A stretch of 64,000 nt of DNA from Fen-1258 sp947085815 (lineage in GTDB: Bacteria > Bacteroidota > Ignavibacteria > Ignavibacteriales > Melioribacteraceae). The notes below the pieces were generated by a model. That model saw only the letters and a program-made list of their open reading frames with translations, ran no database searches and was not told where the DNA came from. The position numbers and the translations under genes were made by a program. Positions 44,109 through 53,791 of this stretch are shown one piece after another. The stretch is from contig CAMTXU010000003.1 in the NCBI GenBank assembly GCA_947085815.1, forward strand, positions 62,001 to 126,000. Reading direction: 5' to 3'. The first letter of the stretch is position 1. Each line of letters opens with the position of its first letter.

Positions 44109-45392
44109 TTACTTTTTGGCGCTATCTTTTCCTTTTAGTTTAGATTGTACCGATACTTTAGAACCATCCTCTAATTCTTTTGAGATTGCTCTGTAGGGAC
44201 CATTAACAACTTCTTCATCACCCTTCAAACCGCTAGTAATTTCAATATAAGTATCGTCGCTAATTCCGGTTTTAACTTCGACCATCTTTGCCTTGTTATC
44301 TTTTACTAAGAACACCACTTCTTTCGGCTTATTACTTTTTTCCTTTTTAACTTTTACTGCTTCCTCCGCCTGGTCGCCACCCTCTGGTGCACTTGCCATA
44401 TTCTCTACTCGCGCGGTTACACTCTGGATAGGCACTGTAAATACATTTTGTTTTTTCTCGGTCTCAATATCGGCGTCACAAGACATCCCAGGTCTAATAT
44501 TATTCCCCGCATCAAGAATTAGAATTTTCACTTCGAAGTTTACCACTTCATCCTGAGTTCCAAGCCCCTTAGTAACCGCACTATTACCAATTTGAGTTAC
44601 AACTCCCTTAAATGTTTTTTCAGAAAAAGCATCAACATGAACTTTTGCGGTATCGCCAACGGAAATTAGTACAACATCATTCTCATCGACATTAACAGTG
44701 GCTTCCATTTTGCTCAGATCAGCAACCGTCAACATTTCGGTTCCGGGGCTGAATCCGCTGCCCAGCACTCTCTCGCTTAAATCAATGCTGCGTTTGCTGA
44801 TTGTACCGTTCATTGGCGCATAGACCATAGTTTTATTTAAGTTCACAATCGATTCTCTTAATGCAGCTTCTGCCTGTGTAACTCCGGATTTCATCGATTC
44901 ATAGCTGCCAAGTGTTTGAAGATAGATTGCTTTCGAGTTCTCAAGTTCAGAGTCGCTTGTTAACTTTTTTTGAGCCAATTCTTGAATGCGTTTGTAGTCG
45001 GATTCAACTTTATCAAGTTGAGCCTTTGTAGATGATAATGTTGCTTTAGACTGGGCTAATCTTGCTTCAGCGCTATTTTTTTGGGCTTCATAATTATCGG
45101 GCTTAATTCTTAAAAGTAATTGTCCTTTCCTAACAACATCTCCTTCTTTGACAGGCAAATCAACAATTTCTCCTGTGGCTTCGGCGCTAATTTTAACCTG
45201 GTAAACCGGATTAATTTTGCCTGTAGCGGAAACAACTTGAGTAAGATTTCTCTTTACCACTTTTTCAACTTGAACCACAACTATTTCTTCTTTTCCACCG
45301 CCAAAAATCACAAGCAGAAGAACTATTAACAAGAGAAGTCCCAATCCTCCGAAGATGAAAAATTTCTTTTTCGATTTTTTCCCGTTAGTCAT
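44109..45392 (-). CDS. efflux periplasmic adaptor (HlyD/MacA/RND-MFP family)
   Basis: Membrane-fusion protein of 427 residues bridging the inner-membrane permeases to TolC. A single N-terminal membrane anchor (about 10-30, FFIFGGLGLLLLIVLLLVIF), a biotinyl-lipoyl half (about 50-90; KISAEATGEIVDLPVKEGD), a coiled-coil hairpin (about 100-190; EARLAQSKATLSSTKAQLDK), the second half (YAPMNGTISKRSIDLSERVL), a beta-barrel and a membrane-proximal domain. A Lys/Glu-rich insertion around residue 345-365 is unusual. 23 bp after the TolC gene; same operon. Confidence 0.94.
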   Translation of the reverse strand: MTNGKKSKKKFFIFGGLGLLLLIVLLLVIFGGGKEEIVVVQVEKVVKRNLTQVVSATGKINPVYQVKISAEATGEIVDLPVKEGDVVRKGQLLLRIKPDNYEAQKNSAEARLAQSKATLSSTKAQLDKVESDYKRIQELAQKKLTSDSELENSKAIYLQTLGSYESMKSGVTQAEAALRESIVNLNKTMVYAPMNGTISKRSIDLSERVLGSGFSPGTEMLTVADLSKMEATVNVDENDVVLISVGDTAKVHVDAFSEKTFKGVVTQIGNSAVTKGLGTQDEVVNFEVKILILDAGNNIRPGMSCDADIETEKKQNVFTVPIQSVTARVENMASAPEGGDQAEEAVKVKKEKSNKPKEVVFLVKDNKAKMVEVKTGISDDTYIEITSGLKGDEEVVNGPYRAISKELEDGSKVSVQSKLKGKDSAKK

Positions 45393-45415
45393 TTTAATTT
45401 ACTCCTTCATATAAT

Positions 45416-46762
45416 TTATTCAAATTTTGAAAAATCTAATCTTCCGATAGCATTGTCAAGCTTATCATGCTGGCGATAGAAATCATATCCGGCATTAATT
45501 TTATTACGAAGTGCATCTTGATAATCTCTACTTGCCTGAAGTACATCCAGAATAGTTGCCGAGCCAAGATTATATCTTTCTTGATTGATCTTTCTTGTCT
45601 CTTCTGCTGCTGAAACGCTCTTAGAAGCGACGTCTAAGCTTTTCTTAGCGGCAACCAAATCTAAGTAAGTTTGTTTGATTTCTATCTTAATCTGTCTTTC
45701 CAGCGCTGAGAGATCTTCCTGAGCATTCATAGCACTGATTTGAGCAAATTGAATTTGATTCTCTGTGCTAAAATTTGAGAATATTGGAATATTTAATGAA
45801 AGCCCAACTGAAAAGGTCTTTCTATTAAACAAATCTCCGGTTCTAACTGCGCTTGTTCCATACGAATAATTACCACTTAAAGAAGGATAGATTCCACTCT
45901 TAGCAATTGTAATTCCTGTTTCAGCAGATCTTAAATTTAATTGCTGGCTTTTGTAATCAAATCGATTATCTAAGGCTGCGTTAACCATCACCTGTATCTC
46001 TTGAAAATCCTTCATGTATGAATCTGTATCCACTGATTTTTTACCTGCAAAGGGATCAACAAGTGAATAATCTTCTAATACATTCAGTGCCAGGTAATTT
46101 AGGAGCGAAGCTTTTGATGATTCGTAAATATTTTGTGTTTGTATAAGTAAAAGTTCTGCATTTCCTAACTGGACTTGTGCAGAATAAACATCGGCAAGAG
46201 TTACTGACCCTAAACGGTTTCTTTCCTGAACTGTTTCATAAAGTCTCTTGAAATATTTTACATTTTCTTCCCGTACAGCCATCAGTTCTTCAGCATTCAA
46301 AACGATGTAGAAATAATCCGTAGTGGTAAACACTATATTCTGCTTAATTTTTGAGATATTATACTCACTTGCTTGTAAATTATCTTTTCTTTGGGAAATT
46401 GTTGCATAGTTTGCCAAACCATTAAAGAGAGTTACATTTCCGCCGACTCCCAAACTATAACTTCTATTCTCAGCGGTGGAAGCCGGAATGTCAGTGGTAT
46501 TTCCAAAAAAATCTCTTTGGACTCCTCCTTTGTCTTCCGTTCTCTGCCAATTCCAACCGGCAGATGCGCCAAGACTGGGAATTAATGCACCGTAAGCGCT
46601 TTTCAATTGCGATTCACTAGTGGAAAGACTATTCTTCGATTTAATGAGAGTAGTATTTTTTTGCAAAGCAATTGATATGGCTTCTTGAAGAGTTAATTTC
46701 TTCTGAGCAAAGTTTGGTGCTGCTATCATCAATACTATAAGTAATATTGTTATTCGTTTCAT
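45416..46762 (-). CDS. TolC-family outer-membrane efflux protein
   Basis: Outer-membrane channel of 448 residues. Signal peptide (ITILLIVLMIAAPNFAQ), then two TolC repeats of long coiled-coil helices with short barrel strands: LTLQEAISIALQKNTTLIKS opens the first and SGIYPSLSGNYSYG the second. The repeat helix QERNRLGSVTLADVYSAQVQ and its counterpart QERYNLGSATILDVLQASRD are clear. It is the first gene of the efflux operon, with AGGAG upstream of the ATG. It probably partners the adaptor downstream. Confidence 0.95.
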   Translation of the reverse strand: MKRITILLIVLMIAAPNFAQKKLTLQEAISIALQKNTTLIKSKNSLSTSESQLKSAYGALIPSLGASAGWNWQRTEDKGGVQRDFFGNTTDIPASTAENRSYSLGVGGNVTLFNGLANYATISQRKDNLQASEYNISKIKQNIVFTTTDYFYIVLNAEELMAVREENVKYFKRLYETVQERNRLGSVTLADVYSAQVQLGNAELLLIQTQNIYESSKASLLNYLALNVLEDYSLVDPFAGKKSVDTDSYMKDFQEIQVMVNAALDNRFDYKSQQLNLRSAETGITIAKSGIYPSLSGNYSYGTSAVRTGDLFNRKTFSVGLSLNIPIFSNFSTENQIQFAQISAMNAQEDLSALERQIKIEIKQTYLDLVAAKKSLDVASKSVSAAEETRKINQERYNLGSATILDVLQASRDYQDALRNKINAGYDFYRQHDKLDNAIGRLDFSKFE

Positions 46763-46845
46763 CCGTCTCTCCTTTTGAGAACATATTTTATTTACTGTTT
46801 AATAAGACGTAATCTATTGTGCAAAAGTTACAAACTAAAATGAGT

Positions 46846-48255
46846 TTAACCGTTCTTACTTAGAATTTCATTTTTGATCTTAAGTAAGTACTCGAATGCC
46901 TCTTCATAATTATTCCCGATCTTACCATCAAGTATCGCTTCTTCAATTGCTGTTTTAATCTGACCAACCAATTTTGAAGGAGGAATATCGCAGACTTTCA
47001 TTATCTCTTCTCCACGTACCGGAGATTGAAAAGCCCGGAGTTGATCTCTTTCTCTAACATCCTTAACCTTCTGCATCACGATCTCATAGTTCTCCAGATA
47101 TCTTGAAACCTTTGAAGGATTTTTACTTGTTATATCTGCGCGGCAGAGTGTAATTAAATCATCTAAATCTTCTCCGGCAAAAACAACCAGACGGCGTATT
47201 GCGGAGTCAGTAACTTCTTCGTCAACTAATGCTATCGGTCGCAGATGTAAACGGATTAACTTTTCAACATACTCTAATTTATTCAGCGGTAATTTCATCC
47301 GGTTAAAAATATTTTTCATCATTCGGGCACCAAGCTCTTCGTGCCCGTGAAAGGTCCAGCCGGTTGCTTCAACAAATTTTTTTGTCATTGGCTTAGCAAT
47401 ATCATGAACAAGTGCCGCAAACCTAAGCCATACATCATTACTCATTGCTGCAATATTATCAACAACAATGCAAGTATGATAAAAAACATCTTTATGGTGG
47501 AAATCTTTTCTTTGTTCAATGCCCGCGAGATTATTTATTTCCGGAAAAACAACTTTCATTACACCGCTTTCAAAAAGAAGTTTTAACCCGATCGACGGCT
47601 TAGCAGAAGAAAGAATTTTCATGAATTCAGCAGTTATTCTTTCTTGTGAGACAATCTTAATCCGCTCTGCCATTTTTTCTGCAGAAATTATTAATGCACG
47701 GTCGACCTTAAAATTAAGTTGGGAAGCAAATCGAAATGCCCGCATAATGCGTAACGGATCATCATCAAATGTTTGGTTCGGGTCGAGAGGAGTTCGAATC
47801 AGTTTATTCTCGATATCTTTTAAACCATTAAACCGATCCAGCAGTTCACCGAAATTTTGCTCATTCAGAGAAATAGCAAGTGTGTTAATTGTAAAATCTC
47901 TTCTCCTGATGTCGTCCTCAAGAGTTCCGACTTCAACAACCGGATTTCTACTGTTATGCGAATATGATTCCTTTCTGGCGCCTACGAACTCAAGTGCCAT
48001 TCCATTATAAATGAAATGTGCGGTTCCAAAATTCTTAAATATTGAAACCTCTTTCACACCGAGTGAATTTGCAAGCAGCTGTGCAAATTCCGGTCCCTTT
48101 CCAACAACCAGAAAATCAATTTCATCTCTATCCCGATTGAGGATTATATCTCGAACAAACCCACCAACGATATATAAATCAGTATTGAATGATTTCGAAA
48201 GTTCAGAGGCTTTCTTCAAGAAAGTATATTTTTCTAAATAGCTCTTAAAATTCAT
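46846..48255 (-). CDS. CCA-adding / poly(A) polymerase-type tRNA nucleotidyltransferase with HD domain
   Basis: Class II nucleotidyltransferase of 469 residues maintaining tRNA 3' CCA ends. The head domain has LYIVGGFVRDIIL and the DEIDF metal site (DxD-like), then RRDFTINTLAISL and DDPLRIMRAFRFASQLNF. A central HD phosphohydrolase domain (HHKDVFYHT; ALVHDIAKP; GHEELGARMM) is intact. Start: an open frame begins at 48291, but the ATG at 48255 is the natural start and still overlaps the upstream gene by 11 bp. The CC-, A- or full CCA-adding type cannot be told from sequence alone. Confidence 0.93.
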   Translation of the reverse strand: MNFKSYLEKYTFLKKASELSKSFNTDLYIVGGFVRDIILNRDRDEIDFLVVGKGPEFAQLLANSLGVKEVSIFKNFGTAHFIYNGMALEFVGARKESYSHNSRNPVVEVGTLEDDIRRRDFTINTLAISLNEQNFGELLDRFNGLKDIENKLIRTPLDPNQTFDDDPLRIMRAFRFASQLNFKVDRALIISAEKMAERIKIVSQERITAEFMKILSSAKPSIGLKLLFESGVMKVVFPEINNLAGIEQRKDFHHKDVFYHTCIVVDNIAAMSNDVWLRFAALVHDIAKPMTKKFVEATGWTFHGHEELGARMMKNIFNRMKLPLNKLEYVEKLIRLHLRPIALVDEEVTDSAIRRLVVFAGEDLDDLITLCRADITSKNPSKVSRYLENYEIVMQKVKDVRERDQLRAFQSPVRGEEIMKVCDIPPSKLVGQIKTAIEEAILDGKIGNNYEEAFEYLLKIKNEILSKNG

Positions 48256-50503
48256 TTTTGTAAATAAATGTTGGTTTAAGTTCCTCGGCATTGTTTATAA
48301 ACCAATTAATCATTCTTAGATTTTCGATGTACTGATGATCCAGATTAGCATCTTGTCTATAGTTCATTGTAAGTAGGGCAAAAAAATGAGCGGTTTCATA
48401 ATCCGATCTCTTTAACGCGAGTTTCGATATTTCCAAGGCTGCATATCTTGATATTGGGTCTATAACTTTAATTCTTCCTTTTAACGCATCAACCATCTCA
48501 TTCAATCTAACATTTATCTTATCGCCAAGTGCAAATAAAGCAGGAACCGTAAAATAATTGAGCTCTTCCTCGTTCATCTTCAACAGCGTTTGGTACTTTA
48601 GAGTTTCGTTCTTTTCAAAATAATATTTTAGGGAGTCAATACCTTCCTTCAAAATTGTTTTTCTGATCATTACTTCGTTATAGTATCGAATGTGAGGATT
48701 TTGAATCAAGAGAGAGTCATATAAACTAACTGCCTTGGACTCTTCATCGCATTTTATTAATAAATCCCCATGGATCAGTTCAAGATAAAAATAATATAGG
48801 CTCTTCTTAAAATTAGCTAAATGTCGATTTAAAAACTTTTCTGCTTCCGAATACTTCTTTTCTTTAGAATAGGAAGCGATGATTCCGCTCAGGGACTGAT
48901 AGGAATTTGAATACAGAAATACTTTTTGGAACAGTTTAAGCGCCTCAGAAGTTTGGCGGGCATTGAATAACTCCCACCCTTTTTTGACTTCAGCCGCAGC
49001 AACTCGTGGACAAAATTTTTTGAATATTGTAGTTCCTCCAAAATAGAGCTGAGCCTTATATCTATTAAAATCTATGTAATAATTTTTCAGAAAATTGTCG
49101 TACTCCAGTGCAAGAGCAGCCAAATTCTTTCCGAATATCTTTAAAAAATTAGAATTGCCGTAGAGCTTTTTGATTTTATCAACACCATAACTATCAGCAA
49201 GATATTTCAAAAAAGAGCCGCTGTAGATATATGAGATTGATGAGGTCTTTGTAAAAAACGCGAAGCCTCTAAATAGTTCTTCTATTGGAAATTTATAACC
49301 AGCCAGTTCAGCTAATTTTGCCATATAGTGAACTGGATAACCGTCATAATTATTTTCTACCGTCATGGCTAATCCCTCAATCAAAGATGGATTGAAGTCG
49401 TTTGCAACTTTAAATGGTGTCGATCCGAAAGATCCTCCAATAACATGCACCAATTCATGTTTAAGAGTCTCTTCATAATTGGTGGAGTTAAGGTAGATTT
49501 GATTTAACCATGGTTTAGCGATATCCGCATTACCTGCACCCAATAAAATTCGTTTTTGATCGCGATTCTGAAAAATGTAAGAATCAATTCTCTCGTTTGA
49601 GGTGATTTTAAGATATGTTTTTATTTGATCAAGATAATATTCATGCAGAAGAGCGGCATACTCAGGTTTCTCACTGCTATTCGAAGCTGGAAAATGTATC
49701 CGGAATGATTCTGTTTGAACTGACTTGGTAAGATTCTTAATTAAACGGTTGGTGTCGGATGAAAATTGTAATGTAGGTTTTAGGTAAAAGAATATTACAA
49801 TAACTATTATCAAGAAAAGATTTGCAGCAATCTTAGTGAGATTATTCTTTTCAAATAAATGTTCTGAAACAGCTACAACACCTATAAAAAATGCAAGGTT
49901 GAATACCCTATATGCAACCAGTATATGATTTACCGATAAATCCTCGTCGTAAATTGTACCCGGATAAAATCCGAAGATTGGGTTATAAAAATATATTTGA
50001 GGATATCTGAAAAATTCTATTAACGCCAAGAAGAGTATCGCAAAAAAAAGAAATAGAAATAAGAGGAAAGAATATTTTTTTGAAATTGCGGTGGAGAAAA
50101 ACCCCGCTGCACTACCGAAAAATGCCGCCGGAACTGCGATAGTTATATAAAATATAATTCCATCAGATAACGGGCACTTAGCTGCAACGACACTTGAGAT
50201 CAAACTGATAAAGAACGGAATGGTAATTATCGATAAAAATATTCTCCTTTTTTCATAAATCATCCGAATGAATTTTTTATGGTTCTCCCTCTTGCATAAT
50301 CTTAACGTGATAAATCCAGATGATAAGAAGAAAAAAATCCCGTTGATTACGGAGATTTCATATCCAAGTGTATTTGTTAAGGGCAGACTGGTAAGGAAAA
50401 GATTAATAATTATTAAAGCAAAAATCAAAAATCTGGGAAGATTTAAGTCAATGCCTATAGATCCGATCTTCAAATTAATATTCCGATGTTGGCACACGTT
50501 CAA
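48245..50503 (-). CDS. membrane protein with gluzincin (peptidase MA-like) and TPR-like domains
   Basis: 752 residues in three parts. Residues about 20-250 hold seven or so membrane segments. A soluble domain follows with HELVH (about 347-351) and, 22 residues on, SLIEGLA supplying the third zinc ligand Glu, which is the M1-like/peptidase-MA arrangement (HExxH...E). The C-terminal 250 residues are helical repeats of TPR type. Start uncertain: TTG at 50503 overlaps murA by 29 bp; a second TTG at 50473 is just after the murA stop. Orientation suggests a periplasmic peptidase, inferred. I do not recognise a named family for the whole protein. Confidence 0.75.
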   Translation of the reverse strand: MNVCQHRNINLKIGSIGIDLNLPRFLIFALIIINLFLTSLPLTNTLGYEISVINGIFFFLSSGFITLRLCKRENHKKFIRMIYEKRRIFLSIITIPFFISLISSVVAAKCPLSDGIIFYITIAVPAAFFGSAAGFFSTAISKKYSFLLFLFLFFAILFLALIEFFRYPQIYFYNPIFGFYPGTIYDEDLSVNHILVAYRVFNLAFFIGVVAVSEHLFEKNNLTKIAANLFLIIVIVIFFYLKPTLQFSSDTNRLIKNLTKSVQTESFRIHFPASNSSEKPEYAALLHEYYLDQIKTYLKITSNERIDSYIFQNRDQKRILLGAGNADIAKPWLNQIYLNSTNYEETLKHELVHVIGGSFGSTPFKVANDFNPSLIEGLAMTVENNYDGYPVHYMAKLAELAGYKFPIEELFRGFAFFTKTSSISYIYSGSFLKYLADSYGVDKIKKLYGNSNFLKIFGKNLAALALEYDNFLKNYYIDFNRYKAQLYFGGTTIFKKFCPRVAAAEVKKGWELFNARQTSEALKLFQKVFLYSNSYQSLSGIIASYSKEKKYSEAEKFLNRHLANFKKSLYYFYLELIHGDLLIKCDEESKAVSLYDSLLIQNPHIRYYNEVMIRKTILKEGIDSLKYYFEKNETLKYQTLLKMNEEELNYFTVPALFALGDKINVRLNEMVDALKGRIKVIDPISRYAALEISKLALKRSDYETAHFFALLTMNYRQDANLDHQYIENLRMINWFINNAEELKPTFIYKNEF

Positions 50504-51740
50504 TATCGGCGCCTAGTTTACGCAACTTTTCCTCAATTCGCTGATAACCTCTATCGAGGTGATAAATCCTAAGAACTTCTGTCGTTCCTGAAGCGGCTAA
50601 TCCTCCAAGGACAAGTGAAGCACTAGCACGCAGATCGGTGGACATAACCTTTGCTCCTTTCAACTGCTTTACCCCTTTAACAACAGCACTATTATTGATA
50701 ATCTCAATATTGGCACCCAAGCGATTTAATTCCGGTACATGACTGAAGCGGTCGTGATAAATTGAATCAGTAACTGTTGATGTGCCTTCAGCAAGACTCA
50801 TATAAGAAGTCCACTGTGCCTGCATATCGGTTGGAAAGCCAGGGTAAACTGCGGTTGTAACATCTACGCTTTTAACTGTAGAATTAGAAGCATCTATTGT
50901 CAATATATCATTTTGATAACTTAATTTAACACCGCTCTCTTCCAACTTAAATAGTACAGATGAAATATTGTCTCTCTCACGATATTCTACTTCAATCTTA
51001 CTTTTTGTAATTGCCGCAGCAGTCAATAATGTACCGGCTTCGATACGATCCGAAATATTCATAATGCTCGAAGGAACCAATTCATCTACACCTTCTATTT
51101 CGATTGTTGTAGAACCGGAATTGTGAATCTTTGCTCCCATCAATTTGAGATTTTCCGATAACAAAGTAATCTCAGGCTCTGTAGCTGCGTTCGTAATTAT
51201 TGTTGTTCCCTTTGCTAATGAGGCAGCCATAATTGCATTACCTGTCGCGCCAACAGAAGAAATATCAAAATGAATTTTCGCTCCATGAAGCTTTGAAGAT
51301 TTTGCGATGATATATCCTTCCTCCAGCACGACCTCTGCGCCTAATTTTTTCATCGCTTCAAGATGCAAATTAATTGGACGCGGACCCCATGCGCAACCAC
51401 CCGGCAAAGAAACTTTAGCGTAACCAAACCTGGCTAATAGAGGACCTAAAACATAAACCGAGGCTCTCATTTTTTTCACATGCTCATATGGTGCTATCTG
51501 ACTTAAAATATTTGCCGTATCTAATACCAATTCATAATTTGAGAATTCAGAGGCAACTCCTAATTGATTTAGAAGTTTAATCATGGTGTAAATGTCGTTT
51601 ACTTCTGGTGTGTTGCCTATTTTATTAATGCCGCTATTTAGCAAAGCAGCCGGCATTAAGACTAGAGCGGAATTCTTCGCGCCGCTAACGGCAACTCTAC
51701 CGCTCAATTTTTTGCCGCCTTGTATTACAAATTTATCCAA
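50475..51740 (-). CDS. murA: UDP-N-acetylglucosamine 1-carboxyvinyltransferase
   Basis: First committed step of peptidoglycan synthesis, adding enolpyruvate from PEP to UDP-GlcNAc; 421 residues. Lys22 (SGAKNSAL) and the active-site Cys116 (LPGGCAWGPRP), the residue attacked by fosfomycin, are present. The inverted alpha/beta repeats and RIEAGTLLTAAA match MurA. ATG at 51740, 9 bp after the kinase gene stop, so it may be co-transcribed with the Ser/Thr kinase, which could link cell-wall synthesis to a surface signal. Confidence 0.97.
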   Translation of the reverse strand: MDKFVIQGGKKLSGRVAVSGAKNSALVLMPAALLNSGINKIGNTPEVNDIYTMIKLLNQLGVASEFSNYELVLDTANILSQIAPYEHVKKMRASVYVLGPLLARFGYAKVSLPGGCAWGPRPINLHLEAMKKLGAEVVLEEGYIIAKSSKLHGAKIHFDISSVGATGNAIMAASLAKGTTIITNAATEPEITLLSENLKLMGAKIHNSGSTTIEIEGVDELVPSSIMNISDRIEAGTLLTAAAITKSKIEVEYRERDNISSVLFKLEESGVKLSYQNDILTIDASNSTVKSVDVTTAVYPGFPTDMQAQWTSYMSLAEGTSTVTDSIYHDRFSHVPELNRLGANIEIINNSAVVKGVKQLKGAKVMSTDLRASASLVLGGLAASGTTEVLRIYHLDRGYQRIEEKLRKLGADIERVPTSEY

Positions 51741-51749
51741 AATTTTTCC

Positions 51750-53654
51750 TCATTGAATTTTAATGATCAACCCGTTAACACCAACAATAAATATTTTTCC
51801 ATAAGGGCTTATTGATAACCCGTTCATATTGGAATAATAGGGAGTATCAACAAGATCCCAAGTCTCCCCTTTGTTTTTCGAAATAAGAATGGTCCCGCGG
51901 CTTCCAATTATTATAGAATTATTTTCTGAAATGAATCGAACTCTCTGGAATCCTCCTGTTGAATTTATTTTTGTTTTCTCCCAACTGTTTCCAAAATCAG
52001 TTGATCGTAAAACTATTCCGTCTCCTCCAACTATCAGACCGTTTCCTTCCGAGTTTAGATCAATCGATTTCAAATAATTATCTGTTACTGACTCTCGTTG
52101 TGAGTACCAATTCTCTCCGCCGTTATTGGTCGAAAGTATTGTACCGTTCCACCCTACTGCGAACCCTTTCTTGTTGTTAAAAAAGGATAGATCAAAAATT
52201 ATCTCTTTGGAACTTGTTTTTGTTTTATACCAATTAAGTCCGCCATTTGTCGTTTTTAATATCAACCCTTTATTGCCGGTAATGAATCCAATATTCTCGT
52301 TTATGAATTTTATCCTAAAAAAAGTATAACCTTTTTCCAGGGGAATTAATCGGAGCGAATCGATAAATAGAGAACTATAATAGAGAGAGGAAGAATCACC
52401 CACAATGAATGTTTTGCCATCGCGGAATATATGCACGTCGCTTACAGATATTGAACTGGGAAGACTCTTCTTTACCCAAGTTATTCCATCATCGGATGAA
52501 GTAAGGATTAAACCGGAATCACCGACTGCCGCGGCAAATTTTTCATTTGCTATATAGACGGAATTTAAATTGCGAAGAATTCCGCTTTCAATTTTTGATA
52601 TCTCGTTAAATTTATCTTTGATTCCTTCCGAAGCAAAGAGCTGCTGTATGCTGTACTTCTTATATTTATCCAATTGGTTGGATGTTATTAAAGTATTCAC
52701 TTGATTATATACAAAGTAAGAAACTGTTATTAACAGCAAAGTAAAAACTATATAAGCAGAAACAGCCAATACTTTATACCTCTTAGATCGCGGTTCGGTA
52801 CGTTTGAAATAACTTGTTAATTTTGCGACTTGATTATCAAGTTCCTGAACCTGATTGAACATTTCTTCACAGGAGCCATAACGATTCAATGGATTTTTCT
52901 CTAGCGCTTTGAGAAGAATTTTATCCACAGTCTCCGGAACGCCGCTCATTTTCTCGGTTACGCGAGGAGCTGACTTTTTAAGATGAGCATCCATCACTTC
53001 ATATTCACTTGGAAAATCAAATGGCGGTTCCCCAATTATCATCTCATAAGCAGTGCAGCCAATTGAGTAGATATCACTTCTGTTTGTTACTTCTTCACTT
53101 CTAATCTGCTCTGGACTCATATAATAGACGGTGCCAATTTTCGAACCCGTCTTAGTCATACTATTATCGAACAAAGATTTCGAAATGCCGAAATCCATTA
53201 TTTTAGTAATACCTTCTTTGTTCAGAATAATGTTGGATGGTTTAATATCTCTGTGTACAAATCCCTTTGAATGGGCGTAACCGATACCAAGAAGCAACTG
53301 TTTGATAATGTAAATTACATCGTAAAGATTAAATCTTCCCTGTCGCTCAATAACTTTTTCTAAACTCTCCCCTTCAACATATTCCATTACAATGCCTAGA
53401 AGGTTGGAGTATTCTATAAATCCATAAACCGCTACAATATTGGGATGTGAAAGTTTAGCCTGATTTTTTGCCTCACGCTTGAACCGTTCTATGAAGCGTT
53501 CGTGATCACCGCCTTGAGATGAGTTTAACATTTTGATGGCAATATATCTGTCGAGCTTAATGTCATAGGCTTTATAGACAATTCCCATTCCCCCTCTACC
53601 GAGTATGGTGACTATTTTGTAATTGTCTATAACTTTGCCTATCAGGTTTTCCAT
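51750..53654 (-). CDS. transmembrane Ser/Thr protein kinase with extracytoplasmic Ycf48-like propeller
   Basis: 634 residues. The N-terminal Hanks-type kinase (about 11-270) is complete: GRGGMGIVYKAYD, Lys in AIKML, HRDIKPSNIIL, DFG (IMDFGISKS), activation loop IGTVYYMSPEQ. One membrane helix at about 297-320. The outside part (about 360-634) consists of repeats of the form GxxGxILxTxNGGxxW, as in Ycf48/BNR propellers, instead of PASTA domains. The propeller may be a ligand-binding sensor. It is divergent from the tRNA-tig-clpP transcript and followed by murA. Confidence 0.92.
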   Translation of the reverse strand: MENLIGKVIDNYKIVTILGRGGMGIVYKAYDIKLDRYIAIKMLNSSQGGDHERFIERFKREAKNQAKLSHPNIVAVYGFIEYSNLLGIVMEYVEGESLEKVIERQGRFNLYDVIYIIKQLLLGIGYAHSKGFVHRDIKPSNIILNKEGITKIMDFGISKSLFDNSMTKTGSKIGTVYYMSPEQIRSEEVTNRSDIYSIGCTAYEMIIGEPPFDFPSEYEVMDAHLKKSAPRVTEKMSGVPETVDKILLKALEKNPLNRYGSCEEMFNQVQELDNQVAKLTSYFKRTEPRSKRYKVLAVSAYIVFTLLLITVSYFVYNQVNTLITSNQLDKYKKYSIQQLFASEGIKDKFNEISKIESGILRNLNSVYIANEKFAAAVGDSGLILTSSDDGITWVKKSLPSSISVSDVHIFRDGKTFIVGDSSSLYYSSLFIDSLRLIPLEKGYTFFRIKFINENIGFITGNKGLILKTTNGGLNWYKTKTSSKEIIFDLSFFNNKKGFAVGWNGTILSTNNGGENWYSQRESVTDNYLKSIDLNSEGNGLIVGGDGIVLRSTDFGNSWEKTKINSTGGFQRVRFISENNSIIIGSRGTILISKNKGETWDLVDTPYYSNMNGLSISPYGKIFIVGVNGLIIKIQ

Positions 53655-53739
53655 ATTCCGCGTTTTTTTGAATTCAATATAATAAATTCTCTTTTTCCTT
53701 TTTTTATTATTAGATGTTGTAAAGAAGATTATACATTCC

Positions 53740-53770
53740 TTTGATATTTCTAACCATTTAACTAATTTTG
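53740..53770 (+). promoter_or_regulatory. promoter of tRNA-Leu-tig-clpP, Bacteroidota-type
   Basis: TTTG (53740-53743), 19 bases, TAATTTTG (53763-53770): an exact match to TTTG-N19-21-TAnnTTTG. Transcription would start near 53777, 15 bases before the tRNA. This is the best promoter in the window. Confidence 0.7.
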
Positions 53771-53791
53771 CGAGCCCATTGCAAGACCTAT

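Noticed and set aside
47519..48010. 163-codon ORF antisense to the CCA-adding enzyme gene
   Set aside because: Low-complexity Ser/Arg/Leu composition typical of an antisense shadow; the opposite strand encodes conserved motifs throughout.
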